Origin: Bacteroidota bacterium
GTDB taxonomy: Bacteria > Bacteroidota > Rhodothermia > Rhodothermales > Bin80
Length of the DNA: 49,247 nt
NCBI GenBank assembly: GCA_026708685.1
Contig: JAPOUL010000127.1
Span: 1 to 49,247 of the forward strand
Direction: 5' to 3'
Below the pieces are notes generated by a model. The model saw only the letters and a list, made by a program, of their open reading frames with translations. It was not told the origin of the DNA and searched no databases. The position numbers and the translations under genes were made by a program. Below are positions 18,128 through 26,888 of this stretch, in pieces; the first letter of the stretch is position 1, and every line of letters starts with the position of its first letter.

Positions 18128-19516
18128 ATGTCATCTGTATTTTTAATACTCGAAATTATCGCTTTTTGTTACGTGATTCAACTCCAGCGTAAAAACAGGA
18201 GACAAGCTCTTTCTGCATTAAACGAAATTCATCTAATACTCAAGCGGCCCACTTTTAATCAAAACCCTGTGTCTCAAATTCTGTTTGATCAGCTGGAGCG
18301 ACATACAGAATTACCATTAGACAAAATTCGATCCTATGCTAATGCTGCACTTGTAACTGGTATTGGGGGCACAATGGCTCTTTTCGTTATTGAGGCATTC
18401 CCCATAGGTATCTATATCATTTCTTCCTCGGGTTCAGGGATCCAATTACCACCATGGCATACTATCTTCATTGGTCTCATTTTAGCCCTGCTTTCGAGTT
18501 TCATTGGGGTCTATGTGCATCTTCTAATCACATCTAAAATATTCTCCCAAGCCCATGAAGCTGTCATCAAAAAAGAAACTGAACTTTTAGATGCCCAAGC
18601 ATCAGCCATACAAGATGCTCCCGAAAATGAGTTAAGCACACAGTTGGAAGAATTGACGAAGGCTTGGAGTGAAGCCGAAGCTGCTGATCTTTTTGAAATG
18701 ATTCCCCAGTTTCTTGAGGGCCAGATGAAGGTGATGCAACAGATGCAGGATCGTTTTGAAAAAGAACAAAGTGCCGCGCTGAAGGCAATTCAGAGTCAAA
18801 AGGACTTGGCTCACAAAATTGATGGAATCTTTGAAGAAATCAATAAAACATTTGAAGCCCAGAAAGAAATTTCAACACAAATACTAGAAGGGATTGACAA
18901 TCAATTGAATACTGTATCCGGGTTTCTTGAAAAACTCATTCAAGAACGTGAATCTCTGACGACTGAAATTGAATCTCTCCCTGAGAACATCAAAAATTCA
19001 TTGGATGTACAGACCATGACCACACTATTTACTGCGACTTTAAGTAATAAGATTGCCAACATGGGGACACAATTTGAAAATACGATTACTACTCTTCAAT
19101 CAGAGATTAAAAAAAATCAGTCTTGGGTAGCCATTGAGATAGCGAATGCCAATCAAGGCATGGAGAAATTTTTAAATAAGTTAAAAACAGATTTAGTCAA
19201 TGATGTAGTTCAACCATTCGGTAAAGTATCCGAGCAATTAGAAAAGACAACAGATGCCATGCCCAAATTTGGAGATGATCTTCATGCGTCTGCAGAGGCT
19301 ATTACTGGTATTCCTGAAAAACTTCAACAGACTGGAGACAACATCACCGATGTTGTACGTTCCACGGCTACCGAAGTGTTGAACCCAGTCGCCACACAAA
19401 TGAACCAGTACATTCAAACCGTGAATCAGACACATCAGCGATTAGAAGAAATCATTCATGGTTTAGTCAAGCTGATCAGTGATATGGTTGAAGAGATTGA
19501 GGGCAAAACATCATGA
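18128..19516 (+). CDS. MotA/ExbB/ZorA-like channel protein with long coiled-coil tail
   Basis: 462 residues from the ATG at 18128 (a TTG one codon earlier is less likely). Three membrane helices lie at about residues 2-19, 74-99 and 110-134. The second carries TGIGGTMALF and the third GLILALLSSFIGVY, matching the conserved proton-channel helices of MotA/TolQ/ExbB proteins. From ~140 to the end the sequence is polar, rich in E, Q and K, and heptad-like: a tail of more than 300 residues. ZorA of the Zorya anti-phage system has the same layout, with the tail reaching into the cytoplasm. The gene overlaps its MotB-like partner by 4 nt. I infer an ion-driven stator subunit. Flagellar MotA is unlikely, since no flagellar gene is present and MotA lacks such a tail. 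Confidence 0.78.
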   Translation: MSSVFLILEIIAFCYVIQLQRKNRRQALSALNEIHLILKRPTFNQNPVSQILFDQLERHTELPLDKIRSYANAALVTGIGGTMALFVIEAFPIGIYIISSSGSGIQLPPWHTIFIGLILALLSSFIGVYVHLLITSKIFSQAHEAVIKKETELLDAQASAIQDAPENELSTQLEELTKAWSEAEAADLFEMIPQFLEGQMKVMQQMQDRFEKEQSAALKAIQSQKDLAHKIDGIFEEINKTFEAQKEISTQILEGIDNQLNTVSGFLEKLIQERESLTTEIESLPENIKNSLDVQTMTTLFTATLSNKIANMGTQFENTITTLQSEIKKNQSWVAIEIANANQGMEKFLNKLKTDLVNDVVQPFGKVSEQLEKTTDAMPKFGDDLHASAEAITGIPEKLQQTGDNITDVVRSTATEVLNPVATQMNQYIQTVNQTHQRLEEIIHGLVKLISDMVEEIEGKTS

Positions 19517-20160
19517 GGAAAAAGCAGACCCGAATTACTGTATGGCCTGCGATTGCAGATTTGATGACGGCAATTCTAGTCATTGCATTCTTGACAGGTA
19601 TGGTGACTTTGGCATATAATTATTCCCCAGAATCAGAAGTAGTCTCTCCACAACCTGGAGATACTACAATTACAATTAAAAGATTAGAATATTTGGAGGC
19701 TCAAGAAGATAGCTTGTCAGAAGCAAAACGTAAGTTGGACAGCCTTAAGGTAGTGATTGATAGAATTAGAGGTAAAATTGGAAATCGCAGTTGCTTAGGT
19801 GAAGAAAGAGAAAATGTTCCAAATTCTCTAGTGACGATCCGTATAACGCCGAGTGGATATTATGTTATCCCCGATAATATTGAATCAACTCATGGACTGA
19901 TCAAACAATCATCTGAGTGGCGTGAGCTGAATGAACAGATTGGTAGGTATGGTCAGAGAGAACTTAGCAAATCAGAAATGACAGTTTTTGCCAATGCTAT
20001 TTTCCAATTGGGAAATAACTGGCCTAGTGGAGAATGTAGATTCTCCCCTACTATCCAAGATGGCGGAGTGTCTCCCGATGCCCTCCATGATGCATGGTAT
20101 AAGTTCCTTGGTAAGTATTTTGGACCTCTGACGAATCCAGGTACTCTTCCGAAGTATTAG
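19513..20160 (+). CDS. MotB/ExbD/ZorB-like stator partner
   Basis: 215 residues. A short basic N-terminus leads into one membrane helix beginning VWPAIADLMTAILVIAF; Asp16 sits where the ion-carrying aspartate of MotB and ZorB lies. A periplasmic stalk with a coiled-coil-like segment (~55-90) follows, then a C-terminal domain of ~110 residues containing two cysteines. That domain lacks the signature residues of OmpA-like peptidoglycan-binding domains usual in MotB and ZorB, so the anchor or ligand may differ. It overlaps the MotA-like gene by 4 nt (ATGA), a typical translational coupling. The pair is well supported as an inner-membrane ion-driven motor; what it drives is unknown. Confidence 0.75.
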   Translation: MRKKQTRITVWPAIADLMTAILVIAFLTGMVTLAYNYSPESEVVSPQPGDTTITIKRLEYLEAQEDSLSEAKRKLDSLKVVIDRIRGKIGNRSCLGEERENVPNSLVTIRITPSGYYVIPDNIESTHGLIKQSSEWRELNEQIGRYGQRELSKSEMTVFANAIFQLGNNWPSGECRFSPTIQDGGVSPDALHDAWYKFLGKYFGPLTNPGTLPKY

Positions 20161-20168
20161 TACAGTCA

Positions 20169-20219
20169 GAAGTGATCAATATTCTTCGCACCCATGGGGA
20201 TTTCTAAATGAATCACTTC
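20169..20219. promoter_or_regulatory. Inverted repeat between the stator operon and the RNA ligase
   Basis: GAAGTGAT and ATCACTTC are perfect 8-bp arms separated by 35 nt, starting 9 nt after the stop of the MotB-like gene. No T-run follows. It could weakly separate the RNA ligase gene from the operon or mark a regulatory site. The remaining gap up to the ligase start shows no gene. Confidence 0.25.
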
Positions 20220-20349
20220 ATTCCAGATTCCCGTCATCATAGACCATATTTTATTCTGGTCATACATAAAATTCGTATGAGTTGATCTTTTGCAAGATTA
20301 TTTCTCGTATGATGAATTTGAAACAGTTAGATCAAATCGTTTTGCCAAC

Positions 20350-21474
20350 ATGAATTCACTTCTCCCCAATGCTCAAACCCTAAATCGTCTGGTCAAAGAG
20401 CGAAAGATCAGACGTAAATGGCACAAAACGTATAAACACCTTGCCATATACAAGTATAAAGGTGGATTTGATTTCTTTCATCATGAAGATGCACGATTCG
20501 TGAAATGGTGTAGAGGCTTGGTCTATGACCATAAAGAGGATCGTGTTGTAGCGTGCCCTATGCCAAAGTTTCACAACCATTTTGAATATCCTGAGAGTGA
20601 GCTCAAGGAGATATTATCCAGTGGCAACTACTATGTCACTAAAAAAGTTGATGGAAGTTGTGTGTTGGCTTGGTATTACATGGGGGAGTGGTATTTTAGC
20701 ACTCTATTCGGTATTAATTCCAATCAAGCCCAAAAAGCCCGCTCCCTCTTGGAGCGAATCGGTAGTCTTGATGATTTTCTCAATCCTGAACGGACCTATA
20801 TCTTTGAGGTTGTCTACCCCCAGAACCGAATCGTACTCAACTATGGTTCGGAGGAGTCGCTCACCTATATCACCGAATTTGATCCAAGGACGGGGCATGA
20901 ACTCTGGAATAAAGACTTTAAGGTCTCTGGTAATGGTTTTGAGTGCTCTGGGCAATCAGATGAAGCGATTGCAATCAATGATCTTAGCACTTTTGTTCAA
21001 TCAGGGACAGGAGTAGAGGGGTATGTTGTCACTATTCAACGACCCGATGCTGACTACGACATACGTATCAAATTTAAAACGCAGTGGTATTTTAACAGGT
21101 CTTGGTTCTATTCACGTATTCAAGTAGATGGATTGGTGAAAACACTTTCCAAGCGTGTTGCATCAGGCGATCCAATGCCTCAGATTCCAGAATTTGAAGG
21201 CGAAATCAATTCAGTATGCAGTGCTGTTGAGTCCCTCATAGAGACCATCTCCTCGGCTGTACCTAGGTTACAACAACTCTCTACGCGGGCAGCACAAAAA
21301 GAAAGAATTCTGACTGTTGATATGCATCAACACATCCAACAAGCCCTCATTGATGCTCTCAATGGAAAAGATGAAACTATTGCACTTCATGTGTGGAAAG
21401 CTTTGGAGGATGAGCATGTTGACACTATTTCGGAGAAGGTTTCCGAATACGAGTCTATAATCTTACGGTTGTGA
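20350..21474 (+). CDS. T4 Rnl1-type RNA ligase
   Basis: ATP-dependent ligase expected to join RNA 3'-OH and 5'-phosphate ends, such as broken tRNA. The ATG at 20350 gives 374 residues, the length of T4 Rnl1, and puts the adenylated lysine at residue 99 (TKKVDGS), as in T4. A TTG 60 nt upstream is possible but less consistent. Other ligase motifs are clear: WCRGLVYD upstream of the lysine, FEVVYPQNRIVLNY (motif IIIa region), VEGYVV (motif IV) and IRIKFKTQWY (motif V). The C-terminal ~100 residues correspond to the Rnl1-specific tail. It lies 189 nt after the stator operon on the same strand and may be its last gene or separate. A role in repairing or countering tRNA damage during defence is inference. 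Confidence 0.85.
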   Translation: MNSLLPNAQTLNRLVKERKIRRKWHKTYKHLAIYKYKGGFDFFHHEDARFVKWCRGLVYDHKEDRVVACPMPKFHNHFEYPESELKEILSSGNYYVTKKVDGSCVLAWYYMGEWYFSTLFGINSNQAQKARSLLERIGSLDDFLNPERTYIFEVVYPQNRIVLNYGSEESLTYITEFDPRTGHELWNKDFKVSGNGFECSGQSDEAIAINDLSTFVQSGTGVEGYVVTIQRPDADYDIRIKFKTQWYFNRSWFYSRIQVDGLVKTLSKRVASGDPMPQIPEFEGEINSVCSAVESLIETISSAVPRLQQLSTRAAQKERILTVDMHQHIQQALIDALNGKDETIALHVWKALEDEHVDTISEKVSEYESIILRL

Positions 21475-21810
21475 ATTTATGATGCAATCCAAGTGTGCCT
21501 TGAAAAAGCTATGTATAATTCGTCATGAGGTTGACTTGATCCATGATTACAAGTCAACATGAATCTGTTGTATCCAAAATCGAAACTTTTAATTGTCGTT
21601 GTCGGAAAAAAAGATATAATAGAATGGGACGATAATTGACGTTAGACATGTCAATACCTGTTCATTTCCTGTTGATATGGAAACTCACGTTTCCATTCTC
21701 TGATGGGTATTTCCATCTCCATTAAGGAGCGAGGTTCTGTGGCACGCAAGTTTTCATCTTCGCGTTTAATCGCGATAAAGGCGGAACCCCATGTTTCTTC
21801 AGTGTCCCGC
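21475..21810. other. Gap between convergent genes
   Basis: AT-rich, separating the RNA ligase from the convergent minus-strand restriction-type pair. No convincing gene, terminator or RNA was seen. Confidence 0.45.
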
Positions 21811-22305
21811 TTAATGTTCGTGCGAAAAATGCCGTGTGATCCAATAGTTCAAATGGTCGTGCGGTAACTGCAAGGAATAGATGCGATGGGGAGAATGGGG
21901 CCAGAGTTCACCCATGGTGCACTGACGGAACTCAACGACCAAATAGTCGGCCTGATGTTCAACAATTTTCCCCCATTTCTCAACGGAGATCTGTGTAGCG
22001 TCTAAACTTGCACGAAACTCGTTATAGGTTCTGAACAGCCTATCTGGTGTGTACACCGATACAAAATCCAAGCGGAGATCGCCCCATTTTTCAAAGTTGT
22101 TATTTTCTTGTATATCTACCGTGACTTTGATACGAAGATTATTAACGCACAGATCATAGGCTTCGGTGCCTTCTGGATGCATGTCGTAATCCTTAAACTT
22201 CTCTGAGATGCCAGCAAAATTAGGAATTCTTTCATAGGTATTCAAAAATCGTTTCCAAACATCTTCTTCTCGTCCAGTGTATTCCGCAAATCGATGGAGC
22301 GTCAT
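21811..22305 (-). CDS. Methyltransferase partner, possible restriction endonuclease
   Basis: 164 residues, unrecognised by family. Its start overlaps the stop of the methyltransferase gene by 4 nt, the common layout of a restriction-modification pair. A central stretch, KVTVDIQENNNFEKWGD followed by LRLDFVSVY, alternates beta strands with acidic residues and could hold a nuclease core, but no canonical PD-(D/E)XK triad can be fixed. The C-terminus carries several histidines (HSPHR, HDHLNYW). The endonuclease role is proposed from the coupling alone. An alternative is an accessory protein of a solitary methyltransferase. Confidence 0.5.
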   Translation of the reverse strand: MTLHRFAEYTGREEDVWKRFLNTYERIPNFAGISEKFKDYDMHPEGTEAYDLCVNNLRIKVTVDIQENNNFEKWGDLRLDFVSVYTPDRLFRTYNEFRASLDATQISVEKWGKIVEHQADYLVVEFRQCTMGELWPHSPHRIYSLQLPHDHLNYWITRHFSHEH

Positions 22306-22895
22306 TTCAGTCGTTGCACCGTGATGTTAATTGACTCTTTGTCAATATCCGATGTGATGTACCTTTGCCCCAATTCCTTACATGCAACTGCAGTAGTGCC
22401 ACTACCCACGCATGGATCAAGTACCAAGCCGTTTTCATTCGTCAGCAAAGAGACGAATTCCTTGAAGAGACGCAAAGGCTTTTCAGTTGGGTGTCTCTTT
22501 GATAATCTCTTAGGATAGCGGAACACGGTGTTGAGGCAGTGCCCATTAAAGGTTGCACCAGATTTTCGAAAATAGACCGCACACTCCACTCCACTTAAAA
22601 AGAGGTATTGTCCATTCATAGGCAATGGGTTGGTCTTTTCCCAGATGAGCATCCGTACACTACACTGCTCTGCAAAGAATGAAAACAACTCACTAAACTG
22701 CTCCTTACCACAAAAGATGACACCACTGCCAGAAACAACACGTTGTGCCTGAGCCGCAAACAGAAATAGATCAAAGGTCTCATCATCTGCGAAGCCTTTG
22801 TTGAGATTTCGAAGTCCACCACTGGTTCGGCTTACATGTCCGTAAGGAATATCCGTGAGTAGAAGATCCACTGAACTAGGGGGAAGAGATTCCAT
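22302..22895 (-). CDS. DNA adenine/cytosine-N4 methyltransferase, start region disturbed
   Basis: 197 residues from the ATG at 22895. Motif IV (LLTDIPYG, a D-I-P-Y form of DPPY) precedes motif I (VLDPCVGSGTTAVA), the beta-class order of N4-cytosine/N6-adenine methyltransferases; EKPLRLFKEFVSLL lies between them as usual. Family-like sequence (GIHVADAIDI) continues in frame upstream of the ATG to a TGA at 22965-22967, with no ATG, GTG or TTG between. So either a rare start codon is used or the N-terminus has been lost, which could leave it inactive. It modifies DNA in the cytoplasm, presumably at the site recognised by the coupled downstream gene. Confidence 0.75.
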   Translation of the reverse strand: MESLPPSSVDLLLTDIPYGHVSRTSGGLRNLNKGFADDETFDLFLFAAQAQRVVSGSGVIFCGKEQFSELFSFFAEQCSVRMLIWEKTNPLPMNGQYLFLSGVECAVYFRKSGATFNGHCLNTVFRYPKRLSKRHPTEKPLRLFKEFVSLLTNENGLVLDPCVGSGTTAVACKELGQRYITSDIDKESINITVQRLK

Positions 22896-22967
22896 GATAT
22901 CTATTGCATCTGCGACATGAATCCCTTCCGCAACACAGCTCTTTGGAGAAGTTTTATTTGAGCATCA

Positions 22968-23523
22968 AAAAGAAGACACCTTTGGAACTGTTTGGGCTAG
23001 ATGCGGGTGCATGGTTTCAAAAATAGGGGAGGTAGATGCTGAACCAATACAAGGATTCTTGAAAGAATGATTACAATCCTTCAAGAAATTGCCTCAATCT
23101 ATCAGAAACAGAAAAGATAAATCCCGCAGGACTTGTTGGGTCTACCTATGATAAACGAATAGTACAAATCCTTGACATTTTTTAAGTCCATAGCTAATCT
23201 GTTCAAAGACAAGAATTCTGTCATCAAGAAACAACAATTGAACATATAGCATAACTGAATAATGCAACCGAGAGTATAGAACTGAACGCGTGCACTACAA
23301 CTTTCTATACGAGTGATGCTCAGATTCAATGAAAATGGACATAGCTATCAGACTCCTAATCGTACTTATCTCCCTTTCTATAAAACCACGGATAATCGTT
23401 CATAATGAGACCTAAATAATCCTAATAGATTTTTAACAAATTCGGAAACGCTTCCAGTCAACATCGCGTGAAACATCTTCATATTTCTGCGTAAACTGTA
23501 CTTTCACCATTTTATTTATTGAC
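22968..23523. other. Gap without recognisable genes
   Basis: The segment between the methyltransferase and the glycogen-binding-domain gene is AT-rich. It contains only short stop-riddled frames and no clear hairpin. The last ~60 bp probably hold the promoter of the gene at 23524. Confidence 0.45.
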
Positions 23524-23823
23524 ATGATTTCCAAAAAAATCAGCCCCAAAGGGCGTTCAGTTCGGGTCGTTTTTGAGATCCCCCTTGAAGAAGCACATGA
23601 TCACGCCAGCGTGGTTGGCAACTTCAATGATTGGGATGTATCTACACATCCAATGCAACGAAACACTCGTAAAGGAGTGTGGACCAAAGCGGTTTCCTTC
23701 AAGCCGGGTACAAAAATTGAATTCCGCTATTTTATTGATGGACATAAGTGGCATAACGAGCCACAGGCAGATTCTTACGAACCCAACCCTCACTATTCGG
23801 ACAACTGTGTCTTGGCACTTTAG
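23524..23823 (+). CDS. Stand-alone glycogen-binding (CBM48/AMPK-beta-like) domain protein
   Basis: 99 residues, essentially one early-set domain. Typical features are VRVVFEIPLEEA, then ASVVGNFNDWDVSTHPM with the sugar-contacting N-D-W, a charged GVWTKAVSF strand, and the closing FRYFIDGHKWHNEPQAD. Such domains bind alpha-glucans in AMPK beta and in branching enzymes; small stand-alone copies occur in many Bacteroidota and relatives, with unclear function. Its stop overlaps the stop of the convergent spmB-like gene by 4 nt. No glycogen enzyme is adjacent, so the partner is unknown. Confidence 0.85.
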   Translation: MISKKISPKGRSVRVVFEIPLEEAHDHASVVGNFNDWDVSTHPMQRNTRKGVWTKAVSFKPGTKIEFRYFIDGHKWHNEPQADSYEPNPHYSDNCVLAL

Positions 23824-24362
23824 CCGAATAAAAATAGAACGACATAAACGGCCGCAAACATTGCAAAGATATCTGCAATGAGTCCTGCGGGTACGGCGTG
23901 ACGTGTCTTTCTGATATTGATGGCTCCGAAGTATACCGCGATCACATAAAAGGTGGTCTCGGTAGAGCCAAACATAGTGGCAGCCATTTTGACGAAGATG
24001 GAATCTTCGCCAAATTGGTTGATCATATCCAGAATGATTCCCACGGATCCAGATCCAGTGAGTGGGCGCACGATGCCCATGGGAATCACTTCGGCAGGTA
24101 TGCCTATCAACCCTACGACGGGTCGTAGCAAGTCTGTCATGAAGTCCATCGCTCCGCTGGCACGGAACATCCCGATCGCGAATAAAATCGCAATCACATA
24201 CGGGATGATCATGACCGCTACGTGGAAGCCATCCTTGGCTCCCTCTACGAAAACCTCGTAGACACGTACTTTACGGATCATGCCATAGAGGGGGAATCCT
24301 ACCAAAATTGCTGGTAGGACCAGGGCAGATGCGTAGTCTAAAAATAGCTGAATAATGCTCAT
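23820..24362 (-). CDS. spmB: SpmB-like nucleoside-recognition (Gate) membrane protein
   Basis: 180 residues, hydrophobic throughout with about five membrane segments. It shows the Gate-domain pattern of spore maturation protein B: VFVEGAKDGFHVAVMIIPYV near the start, RPLTGSGSVG in the middle, and TMFGSTETTFYVIAVYFG. The related family is found in many non-sporulating bacteria, where its function is uncertain (transport is suspected from the fold). It begins within the end of the spmA-like gene (4-nt overlap), so the two form one transcription unit and probably one complex. Confidence 0.88.
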   Translation of the reverse strand: MSIIQLFLDYASALVLPAILVGFPLYGMIRKVRVYEVFVEGAKDGFHVAVMIIPYVIAILFAIGMFRASGAMDFMTDLLRPVVGLIGIPAEVIPMGIVRPLTGSGSVGIILDMINQFGEDSIFVKMAATMFGSTETTFYVIAVYFGAINIRKTRHAVPAGLIADIFAMFAAVYVVLFLFG

Positions 24363-25303
24363 GAATTCACCTCGCGATAGCGTTTGAGACGGCCTAATAC
24401 CTTGACGGCCGTAATACCTACAATCAAGGACAGTGCAGTCGTAATGACGATGGAGAAAAACAACTGGTTAATCTGAAGCCCCATGATGGCAACGAGTGTC
24501 ACCGGGGGCATGATCTGAACGCTTGCTGTATTCATGGCAAGTAGCATCACCATTGGGTCGGTTGCTGTGTCATCGGTTTCATTGAGAGTTTGAAGTTCTT
24601 GCATGGCTTTTACACCCAGCGGTGTGGCTGCATTCCCCATGCCCAACACATTGGCAGATAAGTTTAACACGATCAAACCCAAGGCCGGGTGATCTTTGGG
24701 TATTTTCGGAAAGAGTGGGCGGATGAGCGGTTGTGTAAATCGGACCAACCCCTGCAACATGCCCGATGCCTCGGCAATCTTTAGAAGCCCCATCCAGAGA
24801 CCAAGTCCCCCAATGAGACCAAGGGCAAGAGTGACTGCCGTCTGTGCAAAATCAATCGCGGCTGCCGCAATTGCATTCATCTTCACCCAGCGTACGGGTC
24901 TGAAAGTGATAGTTGACTGCCACTGTGCACTTGTGGGTGTTCCTTGCACACTGGCACGACAGTCGTTCTGTCCCGTCTGGTCACAGATCGTTCGTAGCGG
25001 CTCAGCAAGGGTCGCATCTTCAGCAAATCGGAGTTCACGACCAGCAGAAGTATATAAAAGAGCACCTGACCATGTATCACCGGTCATCACGCTATCGCTG
25101 TAATGAGTCATCAAATCCTTGGTAAGGATCTGTACTTGCACATTTTGCCGACGTGCCTCTGCGTCAAAATTATCCTCAAGTAGGATCGTTACGGGTAAGG
25201 GCTTGTCATTTCTGTAGGTATCATTTAAAAAGTCATTGACATCGCTTGTCAGAGCAAATACAAGACTCAAAACGATCAGCCCTCCCCAAATGTAATTCAG
25301 CAT
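24359..25303 (-). CDS. spmA: SpmA-like nucleoside-recognition (Gate) membrane protein
   Basis: 314 residues. An N-terminal membrane helix (MLNYIWGGLIVLSLVFAL) leads to a soluble, presumably extracytoplasmic segment of ~100 residues, with two cysteines (CDQTGQNDC). Then comes a Gate-type membrane domain: AAIDFAQTAVTLALGLIGG, PALGLIVLNLSANVLGMGN (the NxxGxGNA-type loop), and LLAMNTASVQIMPPVTL. Family SpmA proteins are ~190-200 residues, so the soluble insert is an elaboration. It is cotranscribed with the SpmB-like gene. Substrate unknown. Confidence 0.88.
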   Translation of the reverse strand: MLNYIWGGLIVLSLVFALTSDVNDFLNDTYRNDKPLPVTILLEDNFDAEARRQNVQVQILTKDLMTHYSDSVMTGDTWSGALLYTSAGRELRFAEDATLAEPLRTICDQTGQNDCRASVQGTPTSAQWQSTITFRPVRWVKMNAIAAAAIDFAQTAVTLALGLIGGLGLWMGLLKIAEASGMLQGLVRFTQPLIRPLFPKIPKDHPALGLIVLNLSANVLGMGNAATPLGVKAMQELQTLNETDDTATDPMVMLLAMNTASVQIMPPVTLVAIMGLQINQLFFSIVITTALSLIVGITAVKVLGRLKRYREVNS

Positions 25304-25685
25304 AAATTCATGAAATGAGTAAAAAGTGAACCCTCAGCATTGCTATAATCATGTAATATACAATTCAAAGTGATCTGAGTCCAATATCTGCGTGATCTAT
25401 GTAGTAAAACATGCTTCTGATGACTCCTCAAAAGAGCACACCTCTTAGCAGGGATACACCATCTGAATCAAACAATGCCACCTACATGATGTATATCACA
25501 AAGTGCTTCCACCGTTCCACCCTCGTCAACATAATAATGTTATTGTATGACCGACATATCAATCAAAATCGGATCTTATTTAAAAAATATCAGCGAGATA
25601 CATTCTGATTCTACTATAGCAATAGAATCAACCACATGAGTGGGGATTACTGTTTGCTCATTGAAAAAACACCAACACGCTTGAT
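25304..25685. other. Gap upstream of the spmA-like gene
   Basis: 382 bp containing the promoter side of the minus-strand spmAB pair and the 3' side of the CobW gene. A small inverted repeat (AACAT/ATGTT around AATA) lies near 25530-25545, too weak to assign to a regulator. No gene seen. Confidence 0.45.
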
Positions 25686-26888
25686 CTACATCGGCCATTC
25701 ATCTTTGTATCCCTTCCTCCATTTTTGACTTGACAGTTCTTCATCGGTAGATAAACATTCTTCAAGTTCCTTTTTGATGCGTTCCTCTTCCATCTCCTGC
25801 CCGATAAATACAATCTCGTTCTTCCGATCTCCAAACGTCTTATCCCATGTAGACTCAATATTTTGTTGATTTTCTATGTATGTCAAGTACTGAATCCGAT
25901 CACTAAACGGCATGCTACACCACCAGACACCTCCAATATCTGCCTTCAGTGAACCTCCCGCCTGACTCCAAATCAAGGCCTGTTTATTTCGAGAAGCCAA
26001 CCAAAATAATCCTTTACTTCTGATGATGGTCTCTGGAAATTTATGTTGTACATAATCCCAGAATCGTTTTGGATCAAACGGCTTTTTGCTTCGAAACACA
26101 AATGAAGTGATTCCATATTCCTCAGTCTCAGGGGTGTGTTCGGCTTTATTGAGTTCTTCAATCCAGCCAGCACTCTGCTCTGCTTCCTCAAAATCAAATA
26201 GGCCTGTATTGAGAATTTCTTGAGGTTCAATCTTGCTGTAGACGGATTCAATCACCTTAGCCGATGGATTCAGTTTTTGGATCAGTGCTTTTAAGATATT
26301 TTGATGCTCTTTAGATACCAGATCCGTTTTGTTAAGAATAATCACATTGGCAAATTCAATTTGGTCCGTAAGAAGATTCACAATCGTTCGGACATCACCT
26401 TCAATATCAGATAACTCCCGATCTGTCAGGGTTTCCGAGCTGCCAAAGTCCTTTGCAAAATTGAATGCATCTACGACAGTCACCATGGTATCAATATAGC
26501 TCAATTCAGAGAGATCGATTCCATTTTCTTCATCCATAAACGAGAAGGTTTGTGCGACTGGAACTGGTTCGCTGATTCCAGTGCTCTCTATCAACATGTA
26601 ATCAAACCGATCTTCCTTTGCAAGCTTCTCTACCTCAATCATCAAGTCTTCTCGTAGCGTACAACAAATACAACCATTACTCATCTCGACTAACTTTTCT
26701 TCTGTACGAGACAATGTATTCTCGTTTTTAATCAAGTCCGCATCTACATTGATCTCACTCATGTCATTGACAATGACAGCGACCTTTAAGCCTTGTTTGT
26801 TATGCAAAATATGATTCAGAAGTGTTGTTTTTCCTGAACCAAGAAAACCACTGAGTACAGTGACGGGTAGCTTGTTAGCTATGCTCAT
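25686..26888 (-). CDS. CobW/COG0523-family metal-chaperone GTPase
   Basis: 400-residue G3E GTPase that delivers metal (often zinc, sometimes cobalt) to target proteins. Visible parts: Walker [10 protein letters not shown] (14-22); the metal-binding CxCC motif as CICC (73-76); the switch-like ESTGISEP; the guanine-specificity NKTD; and a CobW C-terminal domain with [13 protein letters not shown] and GLFWLASRN. The length and the W-rich C-terminal half fit the YciC/ZigA-like subgroup, often induced by zinc starvation. No Zur-type palindrome was recognised upstream, and no cobalamin biosynthesis gene is near, so zinc is the likelier metal but unproven. It appears monocistronic. Confidence 0.88.
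   Translation of the reverse strand: MSIANKLPVTVLSGFLGSGKTTLLNHILHNKQGLKVAVIVNDMSEINVDADLIKNENTLSRTEEKLVEMSNGCICCTLREDLMIEVEKLAKEDRFDYMLIESTGISEPVPVAQTFSFMDEENGIDLSELSYIDTMVTVVDAFNFAKDFGSSETLTDRELSDIEGDVRTIVNLLTDQIEFANVIILNKTDLVSKEHQNILKALIQKLNPSAKVIESVYSKIEPQEILNTGLFDFEEAEQSAGWIEELNKAEHTPETEEYGITSFVFRSKKPFDPKRFWDYVQHKFPETIIRSKGLFWLASRNKQALIWSQAGGSLKADIGGVWWCSMPFSDRIQYLTYIENQQNIESTWDKTFGDRKNEIVFIGQEMEEERIKKELEECLSTDEELSSQKWRKGYKDEWPM

Noticed and set aside
18128..20160. Flagellar MotA/MotB or TonB-system ExbB/ExbD
   Set aside because: No flagellar, TonB or Tol genes are adjacent, and the long coiled-coil tail and the partner's C-terminal domain do not fit those systems.
25525..25550. Zur-like box near AACATAATAATGTT
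   Set aside because: Arms are only 5 bp, the site is downstream of the CobW gene and ~230 bp from the spmA start, and it does not match a known Zur consensus well.
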